This document shows positions 35,139 to 47,000 of a DNA stretch of 64,000 nucleotides, in pieces. A program made the translations under genes and the position numbers. The notes under the pieces were generated by a model. The model was not told the DNA's origin and ran no database searches. It was given only the letters and a program-made list of their open reading frames with translations. Source of the DNA: Spirodela intermedia. Lineage: Eukaryota > Streptophyta > Magnoliopsida > Alismatales > Araceae. Position 1 is the stretch's first letter. Each line of letters starts with the position of its first letter. The stretch is from the NCBI GenBank assembly GCA_902729315.2, contig LR746274.1:3313037-3377036 (forward strand). The letters run 5' to 3'.

Positions 35139-37090
35139 GTTGCGATTGTTACTGTTGTTATTTGAAGAGGATATATCGGGCCCGGTCGCCTTTTTATGAA
35201 GGAACCCAGCCCTTCTCTTGCTTACAACCGACGGGGGTGTTCAGGTGAAGGAGAAGGCGATTGACGACTGGCTCCCCATCACCTCCTCGAGGAACGCCAA
35301 GTGGTGGTACTCCGCCTTCCACAATGTCACCGCCATGGTCGGCGCCGGCGTCCTCGGCCTCCCCTTCGCCATGTCTGAGCTCGGCTGGTAACTCCTCTCT
35401 CTCCTCTCTCTCTCTCTCTCTCTATATAGATATATATATACATATATATATGTACATGTATAGATATGTGCCAATAATTCTCTCTCTACACCACTCCCCA
35501 TACGTGACTGTCTCTCTCTCTTTCTCTTCTTTCTCTCTTCGTTGCGGAACCTTAATCTTCTGGCTTCGCAGGGGGCCTGGAGTGGCGGTCCTGATCATCT
35601 CCTGGGTCGTCACCCTGTACACCCTCTGGCAGATGGTGGAGATGCACGAGATGGTCCCCGGCAAGCGCTTCGACCGCTACCACGAGCTCGGCCAGCACGC
35701 CTTCGGCGAGAAGCTCGGCCTCTGGATCGTCGTCCCGCAGCAGCTCGTTGTCGAAGTCGGCGTCTGCATCGTCTACATGGTCACCGGCGGCAAATCCCTC
35801 AAGAAATTCCACGACACCGTCTGCCCCGACTGCAAGAGCATCAAGACCACCTACTTCATCATGATCTTCGCCTCCATCCATTACATTCTCTCTCAGCTCC
35901 CCAACTTCAACTCCATCTCCGGCGTCTCCCTCGCCGCCGCGGTCATGTCCCTGAGCTACTCCACGATCGCCTGGGGGGCCTCCGTGGACAAGGGCAAGCA
36001 GGAGGATGTCGACTATGGCTATAAAGCGAGCAGCACGGCGGGGACTGTGTTCAACTTCTTCGGCGCGCTGGGGGAGGTGGCCTTCGCTTATGCGGGGCAC
36101 AACGTGGTGCTGGAGATTCAGGCGACGATTCCATCGACGCCGGAGAGGCCGTCGAAGAAGCCAATGTGGAGGGGGGTGATCGTCGCGTACATTGTGGTGG
36201 CGCTTTGCTACTTCCCCGTGGCGCTGGTCGGGTACTGGGCCTTCGGGAACGCCGTTGAAGATAACATCCTCATCTCCCTCGCCAAGCCCCGTTGGCTCAT
36301 CGCCGCCGCCAACATGATGGTCGTCGTCCACGTTATCGGCAGCTACCAGGTCTCTCTCTCTCACTCTCTCTCGCTAGTTTTCTATCTCTCTGTATCTTTC
36401 CATCTTTCTCTTTCTCTCTGTTACCTTCTCTTCTTTTCGATTCCGTGCGAGTGAACTGCAGATATACGCCATGCCTGTGTTCGACATGATAGAGACGGTG
36501 CTGGTGAAGCAGCTCCACTTCCGGCCCAGCCTCAAGCTCCGGCTCATCTCCCGCACCGCCTACGTTTGTAAGCTTCCCCACCGTCCCTGCGTCTCTCTCT
36601 ATCTCTGGGTAGTTATCTAGATGGTCGCTGAGGCTGTCTGTCTCTCTCAACTGTCTTGTCGCAGCGTTCACCACGTTGATTGCCGTAACCTTTCCCTTCT
36701 TCGGCGGTCTCCTCTCCTTCTTCGGCGGGTTCGCCTTTGCCCCCACCACCTACTTCGTAAGCGTCTCCACACCATCTCTCTCTCTCTCTCTCCCCTCTCC
36801 ATTAATGAGCCCCTTCCTTGCTTGCATCCGCAGCTCCCCTGCATCATGTGGCTGGCGATCTACAAGCCGAGGCGGTGGAGCATCTCATGGATCACCAACT
36901 GGGTAGGCCTCCCTGCCCTCCCTATCTCTCTCTATCTCTCTCTCTCTTTCTCTTTCTCCCTCTGATCTGGTTTGCTTTGGGTGGTGATCAGATATGCATC
37001 ATACTGGGGGTTCTGCTGATGATCTTGGCGCCCATAGGGGGGCTCAGGCTCATCATCCTTCAGGCGAAGACCTACAAATTCTACTCGTGA
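33543..37090 (+). CDS. LHT1: Lysine/histidine-type amino-acid transporter (LHT1-like, AAAP family)
   Basis: Seven exons: 33543-33596, 35245-35387, 35572-36349, 36462-36567, 36665-36756, 36834-36902 and 36992-37090 (TGA). Phases close to 446 residues, the length I recall for Arabidopsis LHT1. LHT proteins are proton-coupled plasma-membrane importers of neutral, acidic and some basic amino acids. Hallmarks are [40 protein letters not shown] (first membrane helix), [39 protein letters not shown], the [14 protein letters not shown] loop, [20 protein letters not shown] and [20 protein letters not shown]. About ten or eleven membrane helices are visible. The short first exon (18 codons) is separated from the rest by a 1.65-kb intron full of repeats. 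Exon 1 is accepted because its ATG, phase and donor fit the family's variable N terminus. Exon 3 is very GC-rich. Confidence 0.94.
34668..35075 (+). repeat. Three-unit minisatellite in LHT1-like intron 1
   Basis: Three head-to-tail units share GAGGAAGAGGTAGAGGTG followed by a TAGTGGTGTAGAGAGAGAATT-like block. They begin at about 34668, 34854 and 35016. Units 1 and 2 are nearly identical over their first 70 bp, including CCTCAAAATAAATAGATA, and both end GGAGTCATGTAG after a (GA)n tract of different length. Unit 3 is truncated and more diverged. Confidence 0.85.
35073..35135 (+). repeat. (AT)n-(GA)n compound microsatellite in LHT1-like intron 1
   Basis: TATA repeats run directly into about 18 GA units, 110 bp before the exon 2 acceptor. 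Similar compound runs occur at about 34577-34641 and 34744-34842 in the same intron. Confidence 0.85.
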
Positions 37091-37538
37091 GCTCGCCTTG
37101 ACGGAGAGATGCCGCCGCCGCTCCTCCTGCTCCGCCGGAGGCGGCGGCGGATGCGGCGACGAGGAGGGAGGAACTGTTTACGGCCTTTACCTTACTCCGC
37201 CCCTCCTGCGTGTGCGTGTGCGTGTGCGTGTGCGTGTGCTTATGTATGGTTGCCGGTGTTGGCGGCGGACCCAATCCTCTCTCTCTATCTCTCTGTCTCT
37301 CTCTCTATCATTCTTGCACGACATGGCGAAAACCCCTGGGGTTCATCGGGTAAGGACTGATTAAGCTAAGAACAATCGCCATCCCAATTAGGAAATATTT
37401 TAGCAACAAAGTTCAGATATCTTTGCACACATATTTTCACGAACAAGATAAGATGGCATTTGTGAATATGTCATAATAAGCATGTCAAGGCTAATAATCC
37501 GCATGAACAATGTGCATAAAAAAGAAGCATGAGGGAAT

Positions 37539-37587
<49 letters not shown>

Positions 37588-39302
37588 ACCTCCCTGGCGA
37601 AGAACATGAAGGCTACTAGAATTTCTTTTCCAAGGTTCCAATCCAAGCTGTAAGGTTTTTTCTTTTTTTTGCTGCTTTTAGTAGTTCTGAATGGGGATGA
37701 GCATCTATCTGTACAGAACTCAGAACAGGCAAACAGCACCGCTTGACCAGAGTAAGTGTATTGATCATGAAAAATTACAAGCTTCTACGGGAAGTTAATT
37801 CGATTTCCATTTAATCCAGCGGACGAATTATTAAATCGTCAGTCCTCAAGAGAAATATATACTATTTCAGAATAAACCCTTTTGATCCTGTGTCAATAAG
37901 ATTTTTTCCAGCATAATTTTCCAAAGTCATAAGAGTTTTAACTCAGAATTATATGCATGGATTAATGTGTGATTTTATCTTTAGATGTATCAAATTTCTT
38001 TTAACACTTAATCCATCTGTAAATTCCAGCACGATATGAATAAATTTGAACTGGAGTCACTATGCCCCTTTCAATCTATCAGTTTCCATTAACGGCAGAA
38101 ATATGCATATCAATGTTCAGCATAAAAGCTGCACCAAGAAATCTGTCAAGAAGAGCCAACAAGCAGTACTCATCACTAAACTGGATTTCTTGGGAAACTC
38201 CGGTATACTAAAAGTCAAGATATCAGTTTCCATCAATGGCAGAAACATGTATATCCATATTCATCCTAAAAACTGTACCTAGCAAACTGTCAAGAAGAGC
38301 CAACAAGGAGTTACTCATTACTAAACTGGATTTCTGGGGGATATCCGGGATACTGAAAGTCAACTAAACAAAAGTCCAAGAAACTCTGAAACAAAAGTCA
38401 TTGAATTGTTCTTCAAGCAGGAGGATCAAGTTCGCTATTTTTGTGGCAAAAGGAATATAATTAAATTATGAACAGGATGATGGGAATCAACAAAAATGAG
38501 GATCATCTCTTACTTGAATTCCAAACGACAAACTCAGAGCCCCATTTTCTTGGATTAACCCTTAAGAAGACAACTGAAGCAGGATATCATCTCACAATAG
38601 CCTGCAGATGCTTAAATCGCTGATGACCTTGTAGACAAAAAAGGTTAACCCGAATCTACATTCAAATGCCCATTTCTATAAATGGAAAAAAAGCTTTGTA
38701 TAGCATACGAGTACACACTCCTTGCACCCACACCCCCATGAGGAAAACAGATGAAATTATTGCAATCGTCGAATACACTATATCCTCGGCACTTTGCTGA
38801 ATTGAATGAATTTTCAAGGGAAAAATTAGGCCGGGGCCCAGAGAGTCGGGTAAATCCATCTCTAGATAATGTGTGCTGTACATAAAAATAATAAAAAAGA
38901 AAATAAAAACTAGAGGTAGGCAATCAGCTACACTTGGATCCATCAGTTGGTGGGTTGTGCTCCCAACATGGGAACATAGGCCATTTATTTGATCCTGAGG
39001 TAATAAAGCAATCGGGGAGGAGTGAATGGGAGGAAACCAACACATAAAAAAATAGCTGGAACCGTAAAAAAATAAATCTCATATATAATAAATGATGATT
39101 CGGGAGAGTTACAAGGATAGAACCAAGAACTGATATATATTCTATTTAGGAGCTGGAGAGGGTTTCTGAAACTGCAGCCGCATCAGAAAACTTACTGCCT
39201 CTCGCTTATCATCCTCTATTGATATATCTCCCAGCTTCATCAAACAATCTGCTGCAAAGCTACATTGTTTCCGTCGGGCAAGTTACCTGCATTCACCTCG
39301 TA
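37091..39302. other. Intergenic region between LHT1-like and TLC-domain genes
   Basis: The two genes are convergent. The region contains a (GTGTGC)n run near 37210-37240, a (CT)n run near 37279-37307, a (GA)n run of about 23 units at 37541-37586, and a 144-bp tandem duplication at 38078-38365. No coding exon is recognised; 3' UTRs of both genes should lie at the two ends. Confidence 0.6.
38078..38365 (+). repeat. Tandem duplication, period 144 bp
   Basis: Copy 1 starts ATCAGTTTCCATTAACGGC at 38078 and copy 2 starts ATCAGTTTCCATCAATGGC at 38222. Both contain CTGTCAAGAAGAGCCAACAA and CTAAACTGGATTTCT. The copies are alignable over their full length with scattered substitutions, so the duplication is not very recent. 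Confidence 0.9.
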
Positions 39303-40061
39303 CTAGATCGCTTTCTTCTCTTCCTTCGTTGTCCTCTCTCGGAATAACTCCAGCCAATGATCTACGACCCACAAAATACTCACAGAAATAGCAGTTCCAA
39401 CCACAAGGATCCAGGAGAGCGAGATCCACCACGACATCACATTCCTGGCCTTGCCACTTAGATAAAATATGCTCATCTTATAGAAGAACAGTGGCCCGAG
39501 AAAGCCCCTCGCCACCGTGTAAAGCGAGAAGAATGGTGGAGACAGATAGTCATACACTTTGGCAGCAACAACAGACTCGGCCTTGTGCATCTTGGCAAGC
39601 GTCCATACATTCTGGCAAAAACTGGTAAGCTCGGCAAGCACAAGGAGGACCAGAATGGCGAGAGCTCCGTGGAAGACGAGGTAGCGGCAAGTGATGAAAA
39701 CAAACAGCGTTGCCAGGTGGTGTGCAATGAAGAGGTAGTCCCCTGGATAGAAGATGATGTAGTGGAGGAGGTCGACCGTGAAATAGGCAATGCTGTAGTC
39801 GAGAACAATAGACTGGAAATAGGTATTAGGAGCTTCGAATTCCCAGCCACCAGGCGCGGCCATGATCGCCGTCATGGCCATGACAGCCGCAGGGGTACCG
39901 TGAACGAACGAGATGAAGCAGCTTGACGCCTCTGGACGATGTTTTGGGCTCCAATTCCGGAAGACCACAAGATACCCAAAGGTATATATGAGGCAATATG
40001 CAGCGAAGAAGGACCAATAGAACGGGTGATTCAGGATCCCCGTCCCCCACAAGGCCTCCAT
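39303..40061 (-). CDS. TLC-domain (TRAM/LAG1/CLN8) multi-pass membrane protein, TLCD4-like
   Basis: This intronless coding sequence gives 252 residues from the ATG at 40061. The frame is open a further 11 codons upstream but only to a GTG, so the ATG (MEALWGTGILNHPFYWSFF) is taken as start. TLC proteins are ER-associated membrane proteins; this branch (TMEM56/TLCD4-like) has no settled function in plants and lacks evidence of ceramide-synthase activity. Visible features are an initial hydrophobic segment with FGYLVVFRNWSPKHRPEASS, the FVHGTPAAVMA segment, the TLC core DLLHYIIFYPGDYLFIAHHL with its conserved paired His, FHGALAILVLLVLAELTSFC, and a further pair of C-terminal membrane helices. 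The C-terminal Lys-rich end (TTKEEKKAI) resembles a cytosolic ER-retrieval tail. Length and motif order fit a complete gene. Confidence 0.9.
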   Translation of the reverse strand: MEALWGTGILNHPFYWSFFAAYCLIYTFGYLVVFRNWSPKHRPEASSCFISFVHGTPAAVMAMTAIMAAPGGWEFEAPNTYFQSIVLDYSIAYFTVDLLHYIIFYPGDYLFIAHHLATLFVFITCRYLVFHGALAILVLLVLAELTSFCQNVWTLAKMHKAESVVAAKVYDYLSPPFFSLYTVARGFLGPLFFYKMSIFYLSGKARNVMSWWISLSWILVVGTAISVSILWVVDHWLELFRERTTKEEKKAI

Positions 40062-41641
40062 CGCCGGGATCGCAAGGAATTCGCGAACTTCCACCAGATT
40101 CCAAATCCGAAAACTATTTTTATCTTGATCTACTTACTCCAAACAGGGCAATAAACTGAGTTGATCGGGCGAAGAGGAAGAAGAAGAAAAATCTCCAACT
40201 CACTGTAGATATCGATAATCGCCAGAAACTCCTACTCTGAACTAATAGGATACCCAGAGAGGATCTGACCTTCCTGGGGGTCCAAAACCGCCCACGACTC
40301 AGAACAAAACAGCACCAACCAGCCGAAAAGAATGGAACTTCACCAAGCACGCCGGTTTTCGAGACAGAAGATAGGTTTCGAAGAGGTGCCGCGCCCGTGA
40401 TCGTCACACGGAGGGAAAACGGAGAAAAACCGGGTTTGCAGCTGTGAGGTAACGCGCCAAAGGCCTCGATCGAGATGGAAATTGGGCTCCAGGTGAGGCC
40501 TACGGATCCCCGAAGAAGATCGGAGACGAAGAAGAAGAGGAAGAAGGTTGGTAGGGGTCGAGAGGAGAGAGAACAACGGGGAAACGCCCCTTCAGGAAGG
40601 AAGGGGAGAGGGAGTTATGTTGCTGTTGCGGGAGTCCGGGAGAAGGAAGATTCTAACGGAACCTTTCTCTGGTGAGCCCTTGGAACTCTTCAGGTTATCA
40701 AGTATCCCACTGTAGAACCAAAACATTTGAATTTCCTAATGCCGTTTTATTGGTAGTTCACTTATGGAGTTCTGCAGGTGTAAGATAAGAACTGAGAAAA
40801 TGGACCCTTCGAAGGATATTCTCCCTGGGTGCCGGTGGAGTTGTCCAATCGTGACCGTACATTTGTCGCCTCTGGGACACTCCTGATGGGAACAGTGTGA
40901 ATGCGCGAACACAGTACATCTAATTAAATACGAAACTTGGTATTTAATGCGCTATTTACCCCTGAAAATCATTTTCATCTAGAAGAAATTAATGTGGACT
41001 AAAGGGACAGCGGCTCCATTACTGATTTTAGCGTTTGGTGTATCATTTCTTCGATCTAGAAAAATATTATGCATTTTACTAGTGAAATTCCTCGGTAAAA
41101 CTCAATGGGATAACCAATGCCGAAGTATTATAGATTAACCGTTTTTATCGAAATTATTCTGATGGCCGTTGAAAGATATTTTACTATTTTGAAATTATTT
41201 GACTTGTAATTGATCAATCTTGCAGGGCCAGGCCATGGGCCTTGGAAAATAATCATACAACTTATAAGGTTGAATAGATATAATACACCCCACTATAGGA
41301 TTGACTAGAAATAATTATCCTCCTTCAAAGCGGGCTTGGCTCTGGCATTAATAAGCCCGTTTGAAACCCGATTTACAGGAAGCCCATCAATTATCTATTT
41401 AGATAACGCATCATCATCATCATCATCATCATCATTAATTCCTGAAAGTACAGCTCGTAGAAACCAAGTACCAAAATAAAGTAAGCAGCAATAACTCAAT
41501 TCAACCAAGAATATCACAGGCTTTGATCCCAAGAACACAGGCTCTGGGAGACTCTAGATACCGGTGAGATGATGTTCGGCCAGCTTGGGCCCACCTCATT
41601 TCCTTCTGAGGGCAGGGAGCTCGCCCAAGAGACTGATCAGC
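40062..41641. other. Spacer between TLC-domain gene and NOP56 pseudogene
   Basis: The first 600 bp, GAA/GAG-rich, probably hold the TLC gene's 5' leader and promoter. The rest is AT-rich, with a (CAT)n run of about nine units at 41409-41436. No further gene is visible. Confidence 0.55.
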
Positions 41642-43982
41642 TCACTCATCATCCTTGCTCTTGGATTTCTTCTTCTTCTTCTTCTTCTCGCTGGTGGGCT
41701 GAACGTCTTCGTGCTGCTGCTGCTCGTGCTGCTTCTTCTTCTTCTTCCTCTCCGACTCCAAGCCCGATCCATTCGTCTTCGCGGATGCAGGCTCCGATTC
41801 TGGCTCCTCGGACAGCTTGTGCTTCTTCTTCTTCTTCTCAGTTTCGGGCTGCGGAGACGCAACTCCGGGCCCGTCCTCTGCCGCGGGCTCTGCCGCTCCA
41901 TTGTTCTCTGTCTTGGACTTCTTCTTCTTGCTCTTCTTGGCGGAGTTTCTCATCCACATCCATCTGATCTTCTTTCGTATCTGCAAACGTAGGATGAGAG
42001 CAGAAATGATATCATTACAGAGCAGAAGTTCTCACTTTAGCTAGAAACCCGCAGATTTTCACATGTTATATGAGTAGATTGATGTAAGATGCCAATGATT
42101 ACGGCCATTCTATAATATAATTCATAGAGGGATAAAACTAAAAAGAACCCTCTTAAAATTGCTCACCATCTTCTTTGTTTGATGCACTCTCAATGGCTTT
42201 CATAACATCAACATTCTTCCGAGGAGCAACTCCCTTGTCATAGAAGTCCAACATCTCTTCGACCTGTTCCCGCAGCTTCTGACCGAACACCGTGGTGCTA
42301 CTCTCTGCAGCATAAAAAATCTGCTTGAGAAGACAGCCCAATCGATATATAATTCTAAGTTTAAACCCAGCCACCGAAGAAGGATGGACCCACCGGAAAA
42401 GCAGTCTATGCGGGAGGCGATAGAACACTTGTTAGCAGGGTAACGGACCAAACGGCCCTTATTCCGGGTTGATGCTCGGCCGATGAACGATGAGTGGAAG
42501 ATCAGTCCATACTTAGGGGTATTTCCACGGGTTTTCAAAGACCTGGAAGCTCACCAAAGTCAGTAGACGCAATTGCACATCCAGCAACAACCAAAAAAGA
42601 AGAAGAAGAAGGAATTTCTAGTCTGTGAGCATACAAAACATGTATCCTAAGAAATCAGGCCGTCCAATCTAAAACTATGGATCTCAATATGCAGTTAAAT
42701 GACGGCTATTGTAACCGCATATTAATCTCTTTTTTTCTCATTCACAGAGCCTTCAATAAGTTCAGAATATCGAATGAATCAACGGTTTGTAGTAGTTGGA
42801 GGGTTTGGCACTATAACCCACCATATGAAAACCTCAAAGATGAATTTTAGAACTAGAACTAATTTCGAATAGTCCAGAAAAAATACATGTCGTTCATCTT
42901 CTGGACAAGATAATCGTAAAGCTTTCTTCTGTACTCAGACAGATCCATGACCCTTTGGGCGAACTGCTTGACATTGATCAAGTCAATGGGAGACAGATCT
43001 TGCCCTGAAAAGACAGGGAACAATGAGGATCAGAAAGCATGGACTAGACACCCAAAGAGCACAGGCTCATCCTAAGGCATTTACCCGTGGACGCCTTTGC
43101 CACTTCAACGACTCCTTTGCCTTGTCATCATCACCAAGTATGCCAGCTAGTGCTGGCATGTGTTCATCCGCCAAGTTTGATTTGTTCTCCGCAAATTTGG
43201 CAATTTTCGCATACAAGTAGTTGTCGTTTACTATTTTGACGAGTTCGGGGAAATGCCACGAGTACCAGTCTCTGCAAGCAACGGGAAATTACGACAAATT
43301 AAATTATGAAATGTGGAAGAAAAGTGCGAAACATTAAATCTAGGAGCCAAGATTTTATCCGGAAGAATATGCAATGATTCGAACCCTAAGCAGAAAAAAT
43401 AAAATTAATGCTAACTAGTAAATGGATTTTAGCATAGTCAAATTGATTGAGAACATTAACTACAGATATCTATATATATATATATATCCTGAAACGTTAA
43501 ATGAATTGTTTTCTCGAAGAACTTACTGCTAGCTCAGATGCAAGAGGCATCTACAAACAATTAGCATTTAGGCAACAAAAGGATTACCGGGCATGTATCG
43601 TTAAACTCGAAAGTGCATGAACAGAGTAGATGATATGTCAACACGATTGTCCGACCAACCTGGCTCTCATTGAAAAGGAGTTGATATGTTTGTCCAGAGT
43701 ATCAAGCAGGAAGATAGCCTGGATGACCATATTATCAACCCGATTGACATTGAACTTAACTTTTGCGCAGCTGTAACTATGCCCCAAACCAAGCTGGGCA
43801 CTCTCCAAGTCATATGGCTGCAAATAAGCGTCCACGATGATGAGAAAAGGATGGAAGAGTATGCTGGTGTAAAGGAAACTTGAAAGGTTTTGCTAAGGGA
43901 ACGACATATTCAATCCAAACCTTTAGGCTGTCGATGAACCTATCAAAGTGTAAACGGATGCCTTCCACGCGCGATGAGCTTC
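41642..43982 (-). pseudogene. NOP56: NOP56 pseudogene (box C/D snoRNP core protein), 5'-truncated, introns retained
   Basis: NOP56 is a nucleolar scaffold of box C/D snoRNPs that guide rRNA 2'-O-methylation. Exon-like pieces in order are 43982-43921 (GIRLHFDRFIDSLK), 43817-43660 ([27 protein letters not shown]), 43271-43086 (WYSWHFPELVKIVNDNYLYA), 43004-42887 ([18 protein letters not shown]), 42542-42394 ([20 protein letters not shown]), 42304-42167 ([20 protein letters not shown]) and 41980-41642 (Lys/Glu-rich tail). Splice sites remain. Damage: the N-terminal domain exons are missing; the exon that should follow [11 protein letters not shown], encoding the core of the Nop domain, is absent from 42543-42886; one base is lost after GACAAGGCAAAGGAG (near 43115), throwing exon 43271-43086 out of frame; and the tail exon needs a second shift, between the DQMDVDE stretch and the lysine repeats. 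Retained introns point to a decayed DNA-level copy, not a retrocopy. Confidence 0.85.
43468..43489 (+). repeat. (TA)n microsatellite in an intron of the NOP56 pseudogene
   Basis: About ten TA units lie between the pieces at 43271 and 43660. Nothing else is recognisable there. Confidence 0.7.
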
Positions 43983-44018
43983 CTATGACAGAGAAAATGA
44001 GAACGAGAGAGTTGAGGG

Positions 44019-44044
44019 GCCCCTAGGCGGGCGGGCCTAGGGGC
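44019..44044. repeat. Perfect GC-rich inverted repeat at the edge of the NOP56 remnant
   Basis: GCCCCTAGGC (44019-44028) and GCCTAGGGGC (44035-44044) are exact reverse complements around a six-base spacer. Further CCTAGG words flank them. It lies about 40 bp beyond the last recognisable NOP56 exon, just before the AT-rich block. Confidence 0.85.
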
Positions 44045-47000
44045 TCCTAGGGTAATTTGTTTCCACCAGAAGAATTTTCTATTTTTTTTGCACCTTGTAC
44101 ATTTTCATAGCTCATAATACTTGCAGCCATTAAAACAAACCTTTACAGTTCATAATATTTCTTTTAAACACCTTGTTAATGTGAGTTTTAAGTGGTTTTC
44201 AAAAGAAAGTAAGTTTTAATGTTAGTCCTTTTTCAATCACTCTTAGATTTCATATTTTCTATCCAGTCATGAAACTCAAATTTTTAGTGGATATGCCCAT
44301 TTGGCTTACCCATACTCTCCTAAAATCTTATGTTGAACAAATCAAATGTTTTAGTGACGTCAAGAAGCCATGGGTTTTTTAAGAAGCGAATTCAAATTCA
44401 TGACTCTAGGAGATCAACTTAATAAATACTAGAAGTATGACTATAGGTTGCTTTAAATAATATAAGTACTCATTGTTAAGTCAATAATAATTAAATTATT
44501 TTAAAAGTTAACTTGTAGCTTCAAATAACATAGCTTGGGACCAAGATCTTGATATGATGGTTTTGACAAGATGATGACAAAGTTATGAGGCTTTTATATC
44601 CAACGTCACTATTTTAATGGAGTCATTCACTTGATAAAATGTCCTTGGAACTATAGTTTGCACATGATCATGAAATAACAATACTCTTTCTTAGAGAGTC
44701 TCGATTACCTGTCAATCAACATCACCAGTACAAGTATTAATGGGGAAAAAAGTCATGGTGATGGTTGACGTCATGATAGTAATAACGAGCAATGCACACT
44801 ACATAGCATCATGGCAATCATGGTGGACATTATGATAGTAATGTCAAGAATTTATATACTTAGTGGTTCTCAGCTCCCAGCATGTTAGGGACAAAATCTG
44901 CCATATGATAGATCAATTCTACAACTCATTTGATAACCGTATGACTGCTTATAATGTGCTACCCACGCCACATATATTATCATCAACAAGCCACTTAATA
45001 TCATGGTATCAAACTATGTTACCATCAACATGTCAATTAATTGGGGACCCTCTTTTATTACCTCTCATTGTAGGTTTTCAAGCTGTCCTTTTTTTTCAAT
45101 GACTACAGAGAATGTGTGGCATTTTCTTCTATAATGTAAATATGTACATTGCATGCCTTTCTACAATTTCAACATCATATTGAATGTTTTTTAGTGATTA
45201 TATTTTTATCCTGCAATTTCATTGGTGTGATGAGTAGTAAACACTATCTCCACTCAGTACCTTCTATGTCTTGCTATTTATAACATGAAATGGATGATGT
45301 TTTCATGACAACAAACAATTATAAAGCTAATTAAAAATATTAAATTATGCCTAATTTTGCAAATATTTGATATGAGGCTAAACATCAAAGTATATGAAAT
45401 ATAATTCTAATAATTATATTAAATATTTCTATGAGAATAAACTAAGTATATTGATGATCCATGATGCCAAAGTTTTTAAATAATTTTATTATTGCGAAAA
45501 TTATTAATATTTTAAAAAAATCATAATGAGAAAAAAAGTGATTAAGACATCTAAATAAATAAGAATACATGAAGCAAAATATGGATATACAACCTTATTC
45601 AATTTATCATGAAGCCATGAAAGTCCATTTTCGATTTCAAAGGTTTTTATATCAAATTTATTGACTGAAATTTGATCATTTATTTTACTGCATAGAATTT
45701 TGAAATATTAATAGTAGTCTTTTAGAAGTTGATTTTAAATTTATGGTTCATCAAAGTTGTACTTTTTCATATTGAGATTGTGATTCAAGATGTATACTAA
45801 AAAATTATATTTTATTTGAAGCAGCTCCAATTAGTTTTGATTACTAAAACACTACTTCAATACGAAATGTATTATCAGTTTAGGTTTATGATATCAAATA
45901 CTTATTTAATTGATGTCAACTCATATAATTTAGAAATTGACATTATGTCCTAATGCTAACATGAATTGATTTCTCTAATAAGGATATCGAAATCCTTCAA
46001 TTTCTATCCATTTAGGGGAAAATAGTTGTTAAAAGATTATGAAAATTTGGGAAAACTTTTGCATTATTATTTTTTTTCAAATATCACATATTTCATATGA
46101 CTAAAGTGTTTATGGCCTTGATTTTGACACTTGTAATGAAAAATTTATATTTATGAATGATTTATAGAATCATTAATATTTATTTAATTATAAATTGATT
46201 ACATGAATACTTATATTACAAGTATCATTCTCAATATACATTGATAATGTTCAAAATAATCATGTGGCTAACAACAAATCCAAGAAGTTACATCTTTGAG
46301 ATATTCTTTATACTGAAATAATGCTACATCATGTCAATAGAACATAAGTATAAAAGAACATGTACCAACATGTGCAACACAATCTCATATACAATCTAGA
46401 AACACTAAGTTACATGTGGGATTTTAATACAGAACTTGAACAATGTGAAAATAGAAGTTTTAATAAAGAAAATGCCTAAAAAATTAAAGCACACAATGTT
46501 AGGTGTGAGATTAGAACTTAGGCGTAAGTTACAAAGGTGAAGAAAATGACAACCAAAATATTTAAATATTATGAAGAGTAAGATGTTGATAGGATTTGAA
46601 ATCAAACTTCATGCTAAAAAGTTGCTCAAGAAAATAAAGTAATATAAGATGGTTAGTGTCTAAAAAAGTAATCTAACCTAAGATCTTACACAATAGCTAA
46701 GCTAGAGTGTTTGCATAAAGCCCTCATAGGAGTAGAAAAGTCTTCACCACATACTTGGGATGATAACACATCAACATCATACGTGAAGAAAATGACAAAG
46801 TAAAATGACTTACTTTTGACTCAACCTTTAAAGTTGAAATAACCATTAAAGTATTACATATCTCTATACTGAAGCTTTGACTATAATCTATGAGAAAACT
46901 ATGTCTTGAAATAAGAAATAACCAAAGGTCAATAGCCACACCTAGATGATAACACGTCAATAAAATATATGGAAAAAATGAGAAGCTCAACAATCAAATC

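Noticed and set aside
35552-36364. 270-codon open frame on the minus strand
   Set aside because: It lies exactly antisense to exon 3 of the LHT1-like gene, is His/Asp/Gly-rich, and has no family motif. GC-rich exons commonly leave such antisense frames open.
40062-40094. N-terminal extension of the TLC-domain protein by 11 residues
   Set aside because: The extension begins at GTG; the first ATG in frame is at 40061.
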